DNA of 64,000 nucleotides, from assembly GCF_032118995.1 (NCBI RefSeq), contig NC_092650.1, forward strand, positions 24,996,001 through 25,060,000. The letters run 5' to 3'. Shown here piece after piece: positions 1 to 9,449 of this stretch. A program made the position numbers and the translations under genes. This DNA comes from Asterias amurensis (lineage: Eukaryota; Echinodermata; Asteroidea; Forcipulatida; Asteriidae). The first letter of the stretch is position 1. Every line of letters starts with the position of its first letter. Below the pieces are notes generated by a model. That model was not told where the DNA came from. It ran no database searches and saw only the letters and a program-made list of their open reading frames with translations.

Positions 1-127
1 GTATTGGTAATTTTTTTTTTTTTTTTTTTTTTTTTTTTGGCAAGCACTTTTTATTTTATTTCATACATAATAATATGCACTCACAACAAACCACAAAAAT
101 ACAAACCAAAATTAGAGGACAAAACAT

Positions 128-481
128 TAAAAAAACTTCACAGTTGGTGTATCTCAACATATGCATAATATGCACAAATCTGTGAAAGTTTTAGCTCAAT
201 CGGTCGTCAAAGTTGCTAGATAATAGTGAAAGAAAAAAACACCCTTGTCACATGAAGTTTTGTGCTTTAGATGCTTGATTTCGAGACCTCAAAATTCGAA
301 ATCTGAGGTATCGGAATCAAATTTGTGGAAAATTACTTCTTTCTCGAAAGCTATATTACTTCCGAGGGAGCCGTTTCTCAGAATGTTTTATACTATCAAC
401 CTCTCCCCATTACAGTAATCAAGTAAGGTTTTAAGATAATAATTATTTTGAGTATTTACCAATAGTGTCCACTGCCTTTAA
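128..481 (-). mobile_element. Family A MITE, copy 1 (reverse)
   Basis: Reverse orientation, ending CCAATAGTGTCCACTGCC then TTTAA. The outer left end is lost. The body holds the family's GAGACCTCAAA...GAGGT central hairpin. Confidence 0.8.
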
Positions 482-2224
482 TCGATGCTGTTGCTGTACA
501 TAACTCTCAACTCTTTTTAAAAAGATTTTTCAACAGGGCGGGATGGGCATAGAAGGCTTGGGTGTCTCATCCAACATAAATGAAAACCATGGAGCTCTGT
601 TTTAAAATGAAAATCACTCATAGAATCCTGGCAGCTGTCCATGCTTTTATCAATACTGTTGCGGTGTAAAACTCTTGTCTCTTTTCAAAAAGATTTGTTT
701 AATTGGGCGGGAAGTTCAGTCTTGCAATTTAAAAATGAGATATTTAGGCCTACATGGTTGTTACAATAATTTGTTTTTGTCCTTGTGCTTTTTGGTTAGT
801 GCATCAGTTACCAATATAATGTTAGACGCCATGTAACTCAACAGCTGAAAATCAGACTTTGATTTTTTCTTTTCTTCAACAGGGCAGGTAGTACATGTAA
901 AAGCTAGAAATTTTTTTAAAAATCAGATTTTACATAGTTGTTAAAACAGATAATTTTGTCGAGATCTTTTTGGTAAGTGCATTCATCGGTTGTAATGTTA
1001 GCTGAAAAATACCAATGCAATTTAATCACACCAGTGTTACACGCAGCTTGGTTTTTTGCGGCTTTTATAGGCAACATTTTTAATTTCTTAGAATTCTATT
1101 TATGAATTGCAGATCATTTTTAGCTGATTGCATTTTATTTTTATTCGGTGTCTTTTCAAAGTTTCGTTAGGACCCCCAGGGAGTCCATTTAAAAACTGAT
1201 GAGAATGCAGTGGTGAAATAGAACAAAAATTATAATTATAAACCAATTGTCTGAAAATAATATGCCTTATAATATTAGCCTACGTTTTTTTTTTAATCAA
1301 CCATGTTAAACCCTACATTTCATGATCAGTTCCCAGAATTTGTTTTACATTGGTTTGATCTTTAATTTTAAAAATAATTAGTTGGTAACTAGGTTCCAAA
1401 TTTGAACACCCCCAAATTTTTGGGGGGGTTTTGGGGTTTTTTTTTTTGGTTGATTTTCCTGGGAAAGGGGACACGGATAAGGCGTGAAATTTTAATTTTT
1501 TTGTTCTATTTATTAGAAAGGGAAAACAATTATATTAATTTTCTCCACGATTTGCATGGTGTCTAACTGCTCCAAATCCTTTTCAAAAAAAAAAAATGGA
1601 AATAATTATTATGGTCCATATATTCTGGTCATAACTTTCCATATGTTGCAGTGATCGATCGTAGAGCTATCGAAGCAGGACATTTTGCTTAGCCAGCAAG
1701 CTTTTGTTTGCTAAGCAAATTTAGCAGGGAACCAGTTACATGTACAGACGTATACAATACATGGCATGTTTACCAATGCCCTGTGTCTTATAAGCAGGAC
1801 TTTTCTTTTTCTGTGCTTAGAAATTTTAAGTTGGGCTCTGAGGTCAAGCCAAAATAGTAGTCTATGAAATATAACTTTTGTTTTACTTTGTACCTTAAAG
1901 TTGCCTTAGCCCTTAGGTTAGATCAAATTAATTTTAAAGAAATAAAAATTATTTGATACTCTAATTGGAAAAATTTGAATACTATCACCAACCATATTCC
2001 TGAAAAGTCTTGTTTTACAATGCCTTTATGAAATGAGAGTTTTCTCAAATGGAAATCATACAACCTTACGCAATTTGATTTTTCCTTGCATTTCTTTATC
2101 CAATTGACAAAGATTAACTCACAGTATTCTGGAATTTAATAATTTATATTATCCTTTAAACAAAACCATGTTCAAGTCGGCAGTTTTCTACTTGCTGGAA
2201 TATTTGTTTCTTTAAAAAAAAACA

Positions 2225-2340
2225 AAATCACAGAACTCAGGAAAATACTGAGGTTACGTGCTAACACACATTATTGGTAAAACCAAAATGAATATTCTCT
2301 ATCCCGGATGCAAATTTAACATCTTTACAGTAAAATAAAC
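2225..2340 (+). repeat. SINE S1 tail fragment
   Basis: Matches the tRNA-unrelated part of S1 (GTGCTAACACACAT...GGTAAAACCAAAA...TATCCCGGATGCAAATT). The tRNA head is missing. Confidence 0.6.
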
Positions 2341-2621
2341 CCAGAGGTTGGGAAAATACAGGAGTTTCCCGTTCTGTTGTGACTCGTTGTGACTTGCAAT
2401 AGACACTGCAGAGTGTACATTACTAGTCCATATATGTAGGCATGAATATTAATCAAGTACCTGGTGATATAGGACGTCCTGCATAATTTAACAACAGGTA
2501 ACACACACTGGAACTATGTCAAGTGGTAACATTCAAGCCATCGGTTTTATCAACAGTGCATGCAGGCCTGGGACCAATTTCATAACTAAGCAAAACAAAT
2601 TATGCTTACCAGAATAATGTT

Positions 2622-2977
2622 TAGGGAAGGTACACGTTTGGTAATTACTCAAAACAACAGACTTGTTAATGAGCATTGGAGGGCTGTTGATAGTATAAAG
2701 CATTGTTAGAAACGGCTCCCTCTTAAGTAACGTAGTTTTTTGAGAAAGAGGAAATTTTTCACTAAAACATTAAAAGACTTCTAGCTAGACTAGAAGTCTT
2801 TTATTCCTATCTGAAAGCCACAAATTCGTCCAACAAGGGTGTTTTTTCTAACATCATTTTCTCGCAACACCAATTGAGCCCACATTTTCACAGGCTTGTT
2901 ATTTTGTGCAGATGTTGAGATACACCAACTGTGAAGGCTAGTTTTCGACAATTTACCAATAGTGTCTAGTGTCTTTA
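2622..2977 (+). mobile_element. Family A MITE, copy 2, variant centre
   Basis: A diverged forward copy ending ACCAATAGTGTCTAGTGTC TTTAA. The usual central hairpin is replaced by a different perfect hairpin (AAAAGACTTCTAGCTAGA and its mirror) at about 2771-2803. Confidence 0.7.
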
Positions 2978-3689
2978 ATAACTGAAAATAATTAGTTACC
3001 ATTCTACAACATTGTGATTAACATTGGTTTGTAACTGGTTTCCCTGCTTAAGATATCTCTATGCAAATAAACAAGTGATGTGATTATTGTTCTCTGCTGT
3101 GCTGCACACCATCTGTAGTCAGTCCACTGACTGCCTACGACAAAGTGTTGGTTGATATGTAAATGTAATGTACATATTCAGCGTCCGATATGTACACAGC
3201 GTCTGTTTGCTGGTACTTGCTGTTGTTTAGTTTGTTAACAATCTAAGTAAATACCTGGGCCCAATTTCATACAGCTGTTTAGCAAACAAATATTGCTTTA
3301 GAAATTTCTGCTTAGCAGAAATGAGCAGGATGCCAGTCACAAATTGTACATGTGACATAGCAGTTTAGCTGGTAACCTTATTTTGGTAAGCACTTGTGTT
3401 TTCTGTGCTTAAGCAGCTCTATGAAATTGAACCCAGTGGTTGTGCTTGTTTACTCATGACGTGAACTGTTTGCTAGAGAGCGCGCTGGGTCAAAGGTCGG
3501 TTGACTGAGAGGAAATCGCTTGTGCAAGGCCAGACTTTCAGATGTCAGTCAGTTGTTTGTTACCTTGGTGGATTGTGGGGGGGGGGGGGGCACATCTTTT
3601 TTTTAATCATCAATGTAATGAGAGTTTGCTCATATTTTTTTTTCAAGTAACAAATTACAAGGGGAATGTAGCTGGGTAAATTGTAACTA

Positions 3690-4165
3690 ATTTGAGGTTG
3701 AACAATAAAATATTGACTAGAGCTGGATTTGAACCTGCCACCGCCCGATTAAAGATGCTATGTCAGATTTTTGGCCGATTCGACCCAAAAATTTTGATTT
3801 AAAATTCAATAGGTATTTTGATGGGGGTCAAGAAAGTTACAACCTTTCATTTGAGCCATTGCTCGAAAAAGTCCGCCAATTATTAGTAGCAGTGAAATAA
3901 AGTGCTCAAAATTAGTTTTTGTCGGGATCCCGACAATATATCACGCGACCAATTCTTATGTGTTTTATAAGAAACGTTTTAAATTTTTGTCACGGTTCCT
4001 GACCATTAAAAGTAAACGTTCAACTTTTTTCGCCAGAGCGGGTGATACTGTTTGAATTACCATTCAATTAAAAAAAAATAATTTTTAATGGCCAAAAATC
4101 TGACAACGCATCTTTAACGTTCCAGCTCTCTACCATCTGAGCCATCTAGCCCTAATGTTGGCCAT
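3690..4165 (-). repeat. tRNA-derived SINE head (family S2) split by a MITE
   Basis: The reverse complement of 4118-4165 followed by 3690-3748 reads as a tRNA-like sequence with A box (AGATGGTAGAG) and B box (GGTTCAAATCC), the same family as 42700-42790. The family B MITE at 3749-4117 interrupts it at a TTAA in the anticodon arm. Confidence 0.75.
3749..4117. mobile_element. Family B MITE, copy 1 (TTAA target)
   Basis: Inverted ends TTAAAGATGCTATGTCAG and TGACAACGCATCTTTAA. TTAA occurs on both sides and once in the uninterrupted SINE relative, so it is the target duplication, as in piggyBac transposition. No coding capacity. Confidence 0.85.
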
Positions 4166-4371
4166 CTCCTTATTTTGTTACTATCTTTTTTTCGGGTTGC
4201 CCATCAGAAGTGTGTTGTGATCGTTGAGCGGTCTGCGCACTGAGAAGTTTTGATGGTTGACTCATCACAATGTGGGTACTGATCTTGGTACAGGGGCTTG
4301 TGTCCTTGAGGAAGACACCATGAAGATGTAAATTATAAATTTTCAAACAATAAATATGCATATTAGTTTTG

Positions 4372-4770
4372 GTTTTTACCCAGTGTTAGCACTGTACAGT
4401 CGGTACTTTCCTGAGTCCTGTGAAAAAATATCGCAGGCATGTTACTCGGGTGAAATTCAAACCCAAGACCCTTGCAATTCTAGAGCAGTGAGGTTGCCCG
4501 GTAAATAAAGGCAGTTCGAATCCTATGTTTTGGCAGCAGGTACTGCAACGATTTATGAGATGTTGACGAACTGCCTCTAGCTATTGGGCATCCTCTGTAG
4601 TAGTTGGTAAGACATTGCTCTAGAATTGCAAGGGTCGTGGGTTCGAATCCCACCCAGGTAATATGCCTGTGATATTTTTTCACAGGACTCAGGAAAGTAC
4701 TGACTATACAGTGCTAACACACATCCATGTATGGGTAAAAACCAAAATTGATATTCTTTATAGATGCAAA
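4372..4770. repeat. Head-to-head pair of tRNA-derived SINEs (family S1)
   Basis: 4591-4770 (+) carries an A-box-like TAGTAGTTGG and perfect B box GGTTCGAATCC, then the tail CATGCCTGTGATATTTTTTC...AGTACTGA...GTGCTAACAC. 4372-4505 (-) is a second copy in opposite orientation. The 85-bp spacer between them includes the shared GAACTGCCTCTAGCTA leader in both orientations. Confidence 0.75.
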
Positions 4771-4840
4771 TTCAACATCTCTGATAAATATGCAGTTTTT
4801 CTTACAACCTGTTTCTTCTGTTCTTCTTTTCTCTTTGCAG

Positions 4841-4895
4841 TTTTTTAAATAGAGTTGATGATATTAGCCAGTCAGATTATAGTCCAAGTGAACAG
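4841..4895 (+). CDS. GNAS: Gs-alpha coding exon (FLNRVDD...SPSEQ)
   Basis: The acceptor is CTCTTTGCAG and the donor is AG|GTAAG. The 55-nt exon begins with the last base of a Tyr codon and reads FLNRVDDISQSDYSPSEQ, matching the linker before switch I. It ends in phase 0. Confidence 0.9.
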
Positions 4896-4916
4896 GTAAG
4901 AAGAATCAGACTTTAA

Positions 4917-5198
4917 GGTCATGTCAGAATTAGCGGCTTCGGCTACGGCTACGGCTATGGCTAGATCTCAGCAAGATCATGCATTGAAGTATAGGACATC
5001 CTTAGCAACACCCTTAGCAACAGTTTTAGCCGTAGCCGCCAATTCTGATATGGTCTTGTTATACCCTCTTAGGCCGTGTCTGTATTGGCGACTTCGGCTA
5101 CAGCTACGGCTAGATCAGTGCGTCTGTCAGTGTTGAAGAATGGCAGACGCGCGCGCCGTAGCTTTAGCCGAAGTCACCAATTTGGACACGGCCTAGGT
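4917..5198. mobile_element. Two adjacent palindromic MITEs
   Basis: 4917-5062 has inverted ends GTCAGAATTAGCGGC and GCCGCCAATTCTGA. 5073-5198 has AGGCCGTGTCTGTATTGG and CCAATTTGGACACGGCCT. Both share the inner GGCTTCGGCTACGGCTA theme, so they are related elements side by side in the Gs-alpha intron. Confidence 0.7.
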
Positions 5199-5393
5199 TA
5201 CCCTTGACCTTATTGACCTTTTACATTGGGCAGGCATCTTGCTTTTCATCTATTTGACCCGAGATTCCAGTGTGCCATGACCATTTATCGGCCAATGTTT
5301 TGCGATTCATGGTGAACACATCTCGTGTTTTCTCGAAAGACAACAACAAATCTCAATGCATGCATAATGTAAACAAGTTTCTTAAAATCACTT

Positions 5394-5475
5394 ATGGTTG
5401 AAATCCCACCCAAGTAATTTGCCAGTGGGCTTGGGGGTTTTTTTGTAAGAGGACTCTGGAAAGTACACACGCAAG
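5394..5475 (+). repeat. SINE S1 fragment
   Basis: Carries GAAATCCCACCCAAGTAATT and GAGGACTCTGGAAAGTAC, the B-box region and part of the tail of family S1. Confidence 0.5.
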
Positions 5476-5675
5476 TTTGGCAACTTTCAAATTACCAAAA
5501 AAGCCATAGAAAACTGAAAAACTCTATATTTAAATATTTTGGCCCATTACGTTGCCCATGTCCACCATTTTCTGCATATTTACAAAGTAGTTCTTTTCAT
5601 TGGTTGACACTGGAGTCACTGAAACAATTATGGTTGTTTTGAAACCGTTTTTTATTTCTTCCCTTATTTTCATAG

Positions 5676-5749
5676 GACATCCTGCGGTGTCGTGTTTTAA
5701 CATCGGGTATATTTGAAACAAGGTTTCAAGTCGACAAAGTAAACTTTCA
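5676..5749 (+). CDS. GNAS: Gs-alpha coding exon, switch I
   Basis: The 74-nt exon after TTTTCATAG reads DILRCRVLTSGIFETRFQ and continues VDKVNF, ending in the first two bases of His. It carries the switch I arginine and threonine. The donor is CA|GTAAGT. Confidence 0.95.
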
Positions 5750-5919
5750 GTAAGTTTCAGTTTGGTTCTTGTTATTATTCCTATCATTATTGTGATATAT
5801 TTCTGGTAATGAAACTAAGGATGCCTTGTACATAAGCGAACTTAATCACAGTAGCTCGCAAGCTGTAAACAATGGTATACTTGCTATGTGAACCTGAAAC
5901 ACCAGCCGTCGGTTTCACA

Positions 5920-6050
5920 AAGAGTTAGGACTTGTCTTATCTCGAGTTAGGATTAATCTTAAAGTCTGCATACTACAGTGCAGGGTTGGGACTCGTCCTA
6001 AGTCCTAAGATTAGTCTTAAGTTAGGAAGAGTTTTGTGAAATTGACGGCA
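5920..6050. repeat. Palindromic repeat, family D (GAGTTAGGATTAATC)
   Basis: Inverted pieces TTATCTCGAGTTAGGATTAA and CCTAAGATTAGTCTTAAG. Related sequence occurs at 8125-8390, 30710-30795 and 32130-32290. Probably a non-autonomous hairpin element. Confidence 0.6.
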
Positions 6051-6197
6051 GGGTTAACCCCTACTCTTTAACAATAAGTGTTCCGGGTTCTTTGGCATGA
6101 ACAACCAATCCTGGGACCTGCAGGCTTAATGTCCCTTCTGAAGGACAAAGTAACATGGTTTTCACGGCAGATTCAAAAGGACAAATTGTCATCTCCC

Positions 6198-6583
6198 TTA
6201 AAGGGAGTGGACACTATTGGTAATTACTCAAAATAATTATTGGCATAAAACCTTACTTGGTGACGAGTAATGGGGAGAGGTTGATAGTATAAAACATTAG
6301 GAGAAACAGCTCCCTCTGAAGTGACGGAATTTTTGAGAAAGAAGTAATTTTCCACGAATTTGATTTCGAGACCTCAAGTTTAGAATTTGAGGTCTCGAAA
6401 TAAAGCATCAAAAAGCACACAACTTTGTGTGACAAGGTTATTTTTTCTTTCATTATTATCTCGCAAACTCGACGACCGATTGAGCTCAAATTTTCACAGG
6501 TTTGTTATTTTATGCATATATTGAGATACACCAAGTGAGAAGACTGGTCTTTGGCAATTACCAATAGTGTCCACTGTCTTTAA
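6198..6583 (+). mobile_element. Family A MITE, copy 3
   Basis: Full-length, TTAA to TTAA, with ends TTAAAGGGAGTGGACAC and GTGTCCACTGTCTTTAA and the central hairpin GAGACCTCAAGTTTAGAATT. Ends 120 bp before the switch II exon. Confidence 0.9.
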
Positions 6584-6665
6584 AACACAGGTTTTAAGGG
6601 AGAGCAGGGGGATGTCTGACCAAGACCGAATGTTTAGATGAAAAGATGCACAGCAACATCTTTAA

Positions 6666-6776
<111 letters not shown>

Positions 6777-6838
6777 TAGGAGATTTCAGGCATTGCATGC
6801 TAAGGTATCAATCTAGTTTTTATAATAATAATAATGAT

Positions 6839-7012
6839 AATAGACCTTATGCACATGACATCATTTCAGTAGGGCGCCCTGACCTAGAGGTCAAAAGGAG
6901 GTTGTTCATTGGTCAATCCTGGCCGCGCGTACAATTCTGTGCGTTTCGATTGTTTTGTCACCGTTTTTCCACTAAGATGGCCGCTGGATGACGTCAATGC
7001 ATAAGGTCTATA
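6839..7012. mobile_element. Short MITE with inverted ends ATAGACCTTATGCA
   Basis: Left end ATAGACCTTATGCACATGAC and right end GTCAATGCATAAGGTCTAT are inverted. The interior (GGGCGCCCT...GACCTCTAG-type sequence) recurs at about 15550-15625 in opposite orientation. It sits 77 bp after the switch II exon. Confidence 0.75.
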
Positions 7013-7420
7013 ACAACAGGGTATATGAAGCGCAGTTCCACCTAGATCATGGCGCTGTAGCAACGAAGAAGATAATTATATTTACAGAACTACTGGAAGC
7101 AAGTGAGTCTTAGTAAGTTTTTTTAATGACAAAGCGGTGTCGGATGATCTGAGCTGCAGATAAAACACTGGTTTAGGGTAACACCCTGTTTGTATTCTAC
7201 TTGCCTGGTAGATTTGTTCTTTTGAGAACTGTCATGCTTTACATTTAATCATTGTGGACTAGATTTTCAGAATTCTGGAGACTTCTCAGTTCTGAAAAGA
7301 CTAGAAAACACACCGTTAATGAGAACAAGACAACTGGGAACTTACTATTTGCATGATTTGAAAACTACAAAATGACAAAAATAAACTCATTGACTCTCCT
7401 CTTCCCCTTCTCGTATACAG

Positions 7421-7541
7421 ACGTGACAGCCATCATCTTTGTGGTCGCCTGCAGTAGTTACAACTTGGTACTGAGGGAAGACCCAAGTCAAAATCGACTC
7501 CGGGAGTCTCTAGAGCTCTTCAAAAGTATTTGGAACAACAG
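7421..7541 (+). CDS. GNAS: Gs-alpha coding exon ([15 protein letters not shown]...)
   Basis: The 121-nt exon reads (D)[19 protein letters not shown] and ends [10 protein letters not shown](R), the GTPase core strand and helix after switch II. The acceptor is TCGTATACAG and the donor is AG|GTAGG. Confidence 0.95.
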
Positions 7542-7699
7542 GTAGGTTACGTACTTGGATGAAGCGGGAGAGGGGAAGTATTGCTAGATACATTTGTGGA
7601 CACGCTAGATGTCGAAAGATTGACTGTTGCAGTCATTTGGAACGACTGGGGTGTGAGGTCTTTTCATGAGCCGAGCCAATGTTAATGTTATGTTAAGTT

Positions 7700-8112
7700 C
7701 GCACGAATCGGCTCCTTCTGAAGTAATGTAGTTTTTGAAAAAGAGGTAATTTCTCACTCAAATAATAAAAGACTTCAGGCCTAAAGCCTTTTATTATGCA
7801 ATCTTGGTAGTCTAGTTGGTAAGACACTGTTCTAAAATTGCACGGTCGTGGGTTCGAATCCCACCCGAATAATATGCCTGTGATATTTTTTCACAGGACG
7901 CGGGAAAGCACTGAGTATACAGTGCTAACACACATCGGTGTATGGGTAAAAAAAAAAAAAAGTAACATCTGTAAGCTGTACAACAAGGGTGTTTTTTCTT
8001 TCATTATTCTTATGCATCTTCGATGACCAATTGAGTCAAAATTTTCACAGATTGCTTATTTTGTGGATATGTTGGGATACACCGAGTGAGAATACTGGTC
8101 TTTGACAACAAA
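7700..8112 (+). mobile_element. Family A MITE, copy 4, split by a SINE
   Basis: 7700-7797 and 7976-8112 match the left and right parts of family A; the left end is lost. As in copy 2, the centre is a different hairpin (AAAAGACTTCAGGCCTAAAG) near 7765-7797. An S1 SINE lies between the parts. Confidence 0.65.
7798..7965 (+). repeat. tRNA-derived SINE, family S1
   Basis: A box TAGTCTAGTTGG, B box GGTTCGAATCC, then the S1 tail ending GGTGTATGGGTAAAAAAAAA. The B-box sequence is perfect, but the acceptor stem is not a tRNA's. Confidence 0.8.
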
Positions 8113-8124
8113 GGTGTCCAGCAT

Positions 8125-8390
8125 TTGATCCCACAAAACGTTAGGATTAATCCTATCTTGAGTTAGGACGAGTAACTTGCGGTTCAATGCATTCTTGGAA
8201 CTTCACTCGTTCTAAGTCCTAAGATTAATCCTAAGTTAGGAAGAGTTTGTTGAAATTAATAACAGCGATCGATTACATAAAGAGTTGAAACTAGTTCTAG
8301 GAGATTTTTATAACTTGAGGCTAGTCCCTAAGTTAGGACAAGTAACTCGTCCTAACTCGAGATAAAATTAGTCTTGTGAAATCCATGCCA
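8125..8390. repeat. Palindromic repeat, family D
   Basis: Two inverted modules of the GGATTAATCCTATCTTGAGT type follow each other. Low complexity and diverged. Confidence 0.5.
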
Positions 8391-8714
8391 GTAACTTTAA
8401 CTATAGCGCTTTGTGTCGAGGCAAACCTTACTGAGAAAATGGATCAGTGACAGGTGATATGTACCCTGGACATTTTTCTTCAAATGCCATCATGTGCCAC
8501 TGTATAATATTTCCCCGCAACGTTTGGTACCATAAGTATTCTTCAAGCTGTGATGCTAATTCTGGGTAGGGAAGGGGGGGCAGTTAAGGGGATAGGGGCG
8601 GACACGATTGATGTATGGTCCTGTTTGTTTTTAAATCAGCTGTTGGCGGATTGATCAAAACTGTCTGCAGGCCTTCGATTGAACTATAGTGCATCTTGAT
8701 TTGAGGTTACACCA

Positions 8715-8805
8715 AGACTGATACTTCACGGAGGCAGCTAAGGCCTCCGTGCCGCCTTGGTGCCCTTGCCCTTTCAAAAACAGGCCTGTGAAATCATCCG
8801 ATTCC
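8715..8805 (+). mobile_element. Fragment of hAT-like MITE (CTGATACTTCACGGAGGCA)
   Basis: Shares CTGATACTTCACGGAGGCA and TGCCCTTGCCCTTTCAAAAA with the element at 41041-41218 but is shorter, with a deleted middle. Confidence 0.6.
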
Positions 8806-9257
8806 AATCTCGGACCCAAAGAGATATGCATAAAGCAGCGCTCCAAATGGTATCTGTTTAACAGACATTTGCAGAGAACCAGTCTCATACAATGTATGGA
8901 ATTTAGCTGGTAACCAGTTTCTGCTAAGCAATAATTTATCTGCTTAATAGCAATGTCAAAACGGCAACTTTCAAAGTGTCAAAGGCGCAACTACTTGAAG
9001 CGCGACCAGTCTAGTAATAAATTTCACTAGTTGCCCAGGTTTATCTTAATGTCGACTAATACCCGTTTCAGACAGTTGCGCCAGTGTCGCGACAGTTGCA
9101 CCAGTTTGTTCCAAACGACTGCGACTTCTAGAGCATCCAGTCGCTCCTAACTGTTTCAGACGTCATACTTTTTATGTACTTGATTCAGAATTTGGTTCAG
9201 CGCATCTCTGGAGCGCCTGTCTGAAACGGGTGTAACAAGAAATACTTGTGTTCACGT

Positions 9258-9259
<2 letters not shown>

Positions 9260-9315
<56 letters not shown>
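9260..9315 (+). repeat. TC microsatellite acting as polypyrimidine tract
   Basis: Fifty-six bases of pure TC repeat end one base before the CAG acceptor of the exon at 9319. Open frames of alternating Ser/Leu or Arg/Glu through it are artefacts. Confidence 0.95.
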
Positions 9316-9317
<2 letters not shown>

Positions 9318-9318
9318 G

Positions 9319-9449
9319 GTGGTTGCGGACAATCTCTGTCATCTTGTTCCTCAACAAGCAAGATCTACTCGCTGAGAAGGTCAAGGCAGGTCGTTCTAAG
9401 ATCGAGGACTACTTCAGTGAATTTGAACATTACACTATCCCCCCAGATG
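9319..9449 (+). CDS. GNAS: Gs-alpha coding exon, NKQD motif
   Basis: The 131-nt exon reads (R)[19 protein letters not shown] and ends [11 protein letters not shown](A). NKQD is the guanine-specificity motif. The acceptor CAG directly follows a pure TC dinucleotide run (9260-9315), so the microsatellite serves as the polypyrimidine tract. The donor is TG|GTAAG. Confidence 0.95.

Larger units (their letters stand above)
1..4840. other. Non-coding, repeat-rich (probably Gs-alpha intron)
   Basis: No exon was recognised. The stretch starts with a poly-T run (9-38) and holds family A MITEs (128-481 and about 2622-2977), a family C MITE (3258-3433), a G run near 3577-3590, SINE pieces and a family B MITE (3749-4117). 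The rest is AT-rich sequence without recognised structure. Confidence 0.6.
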
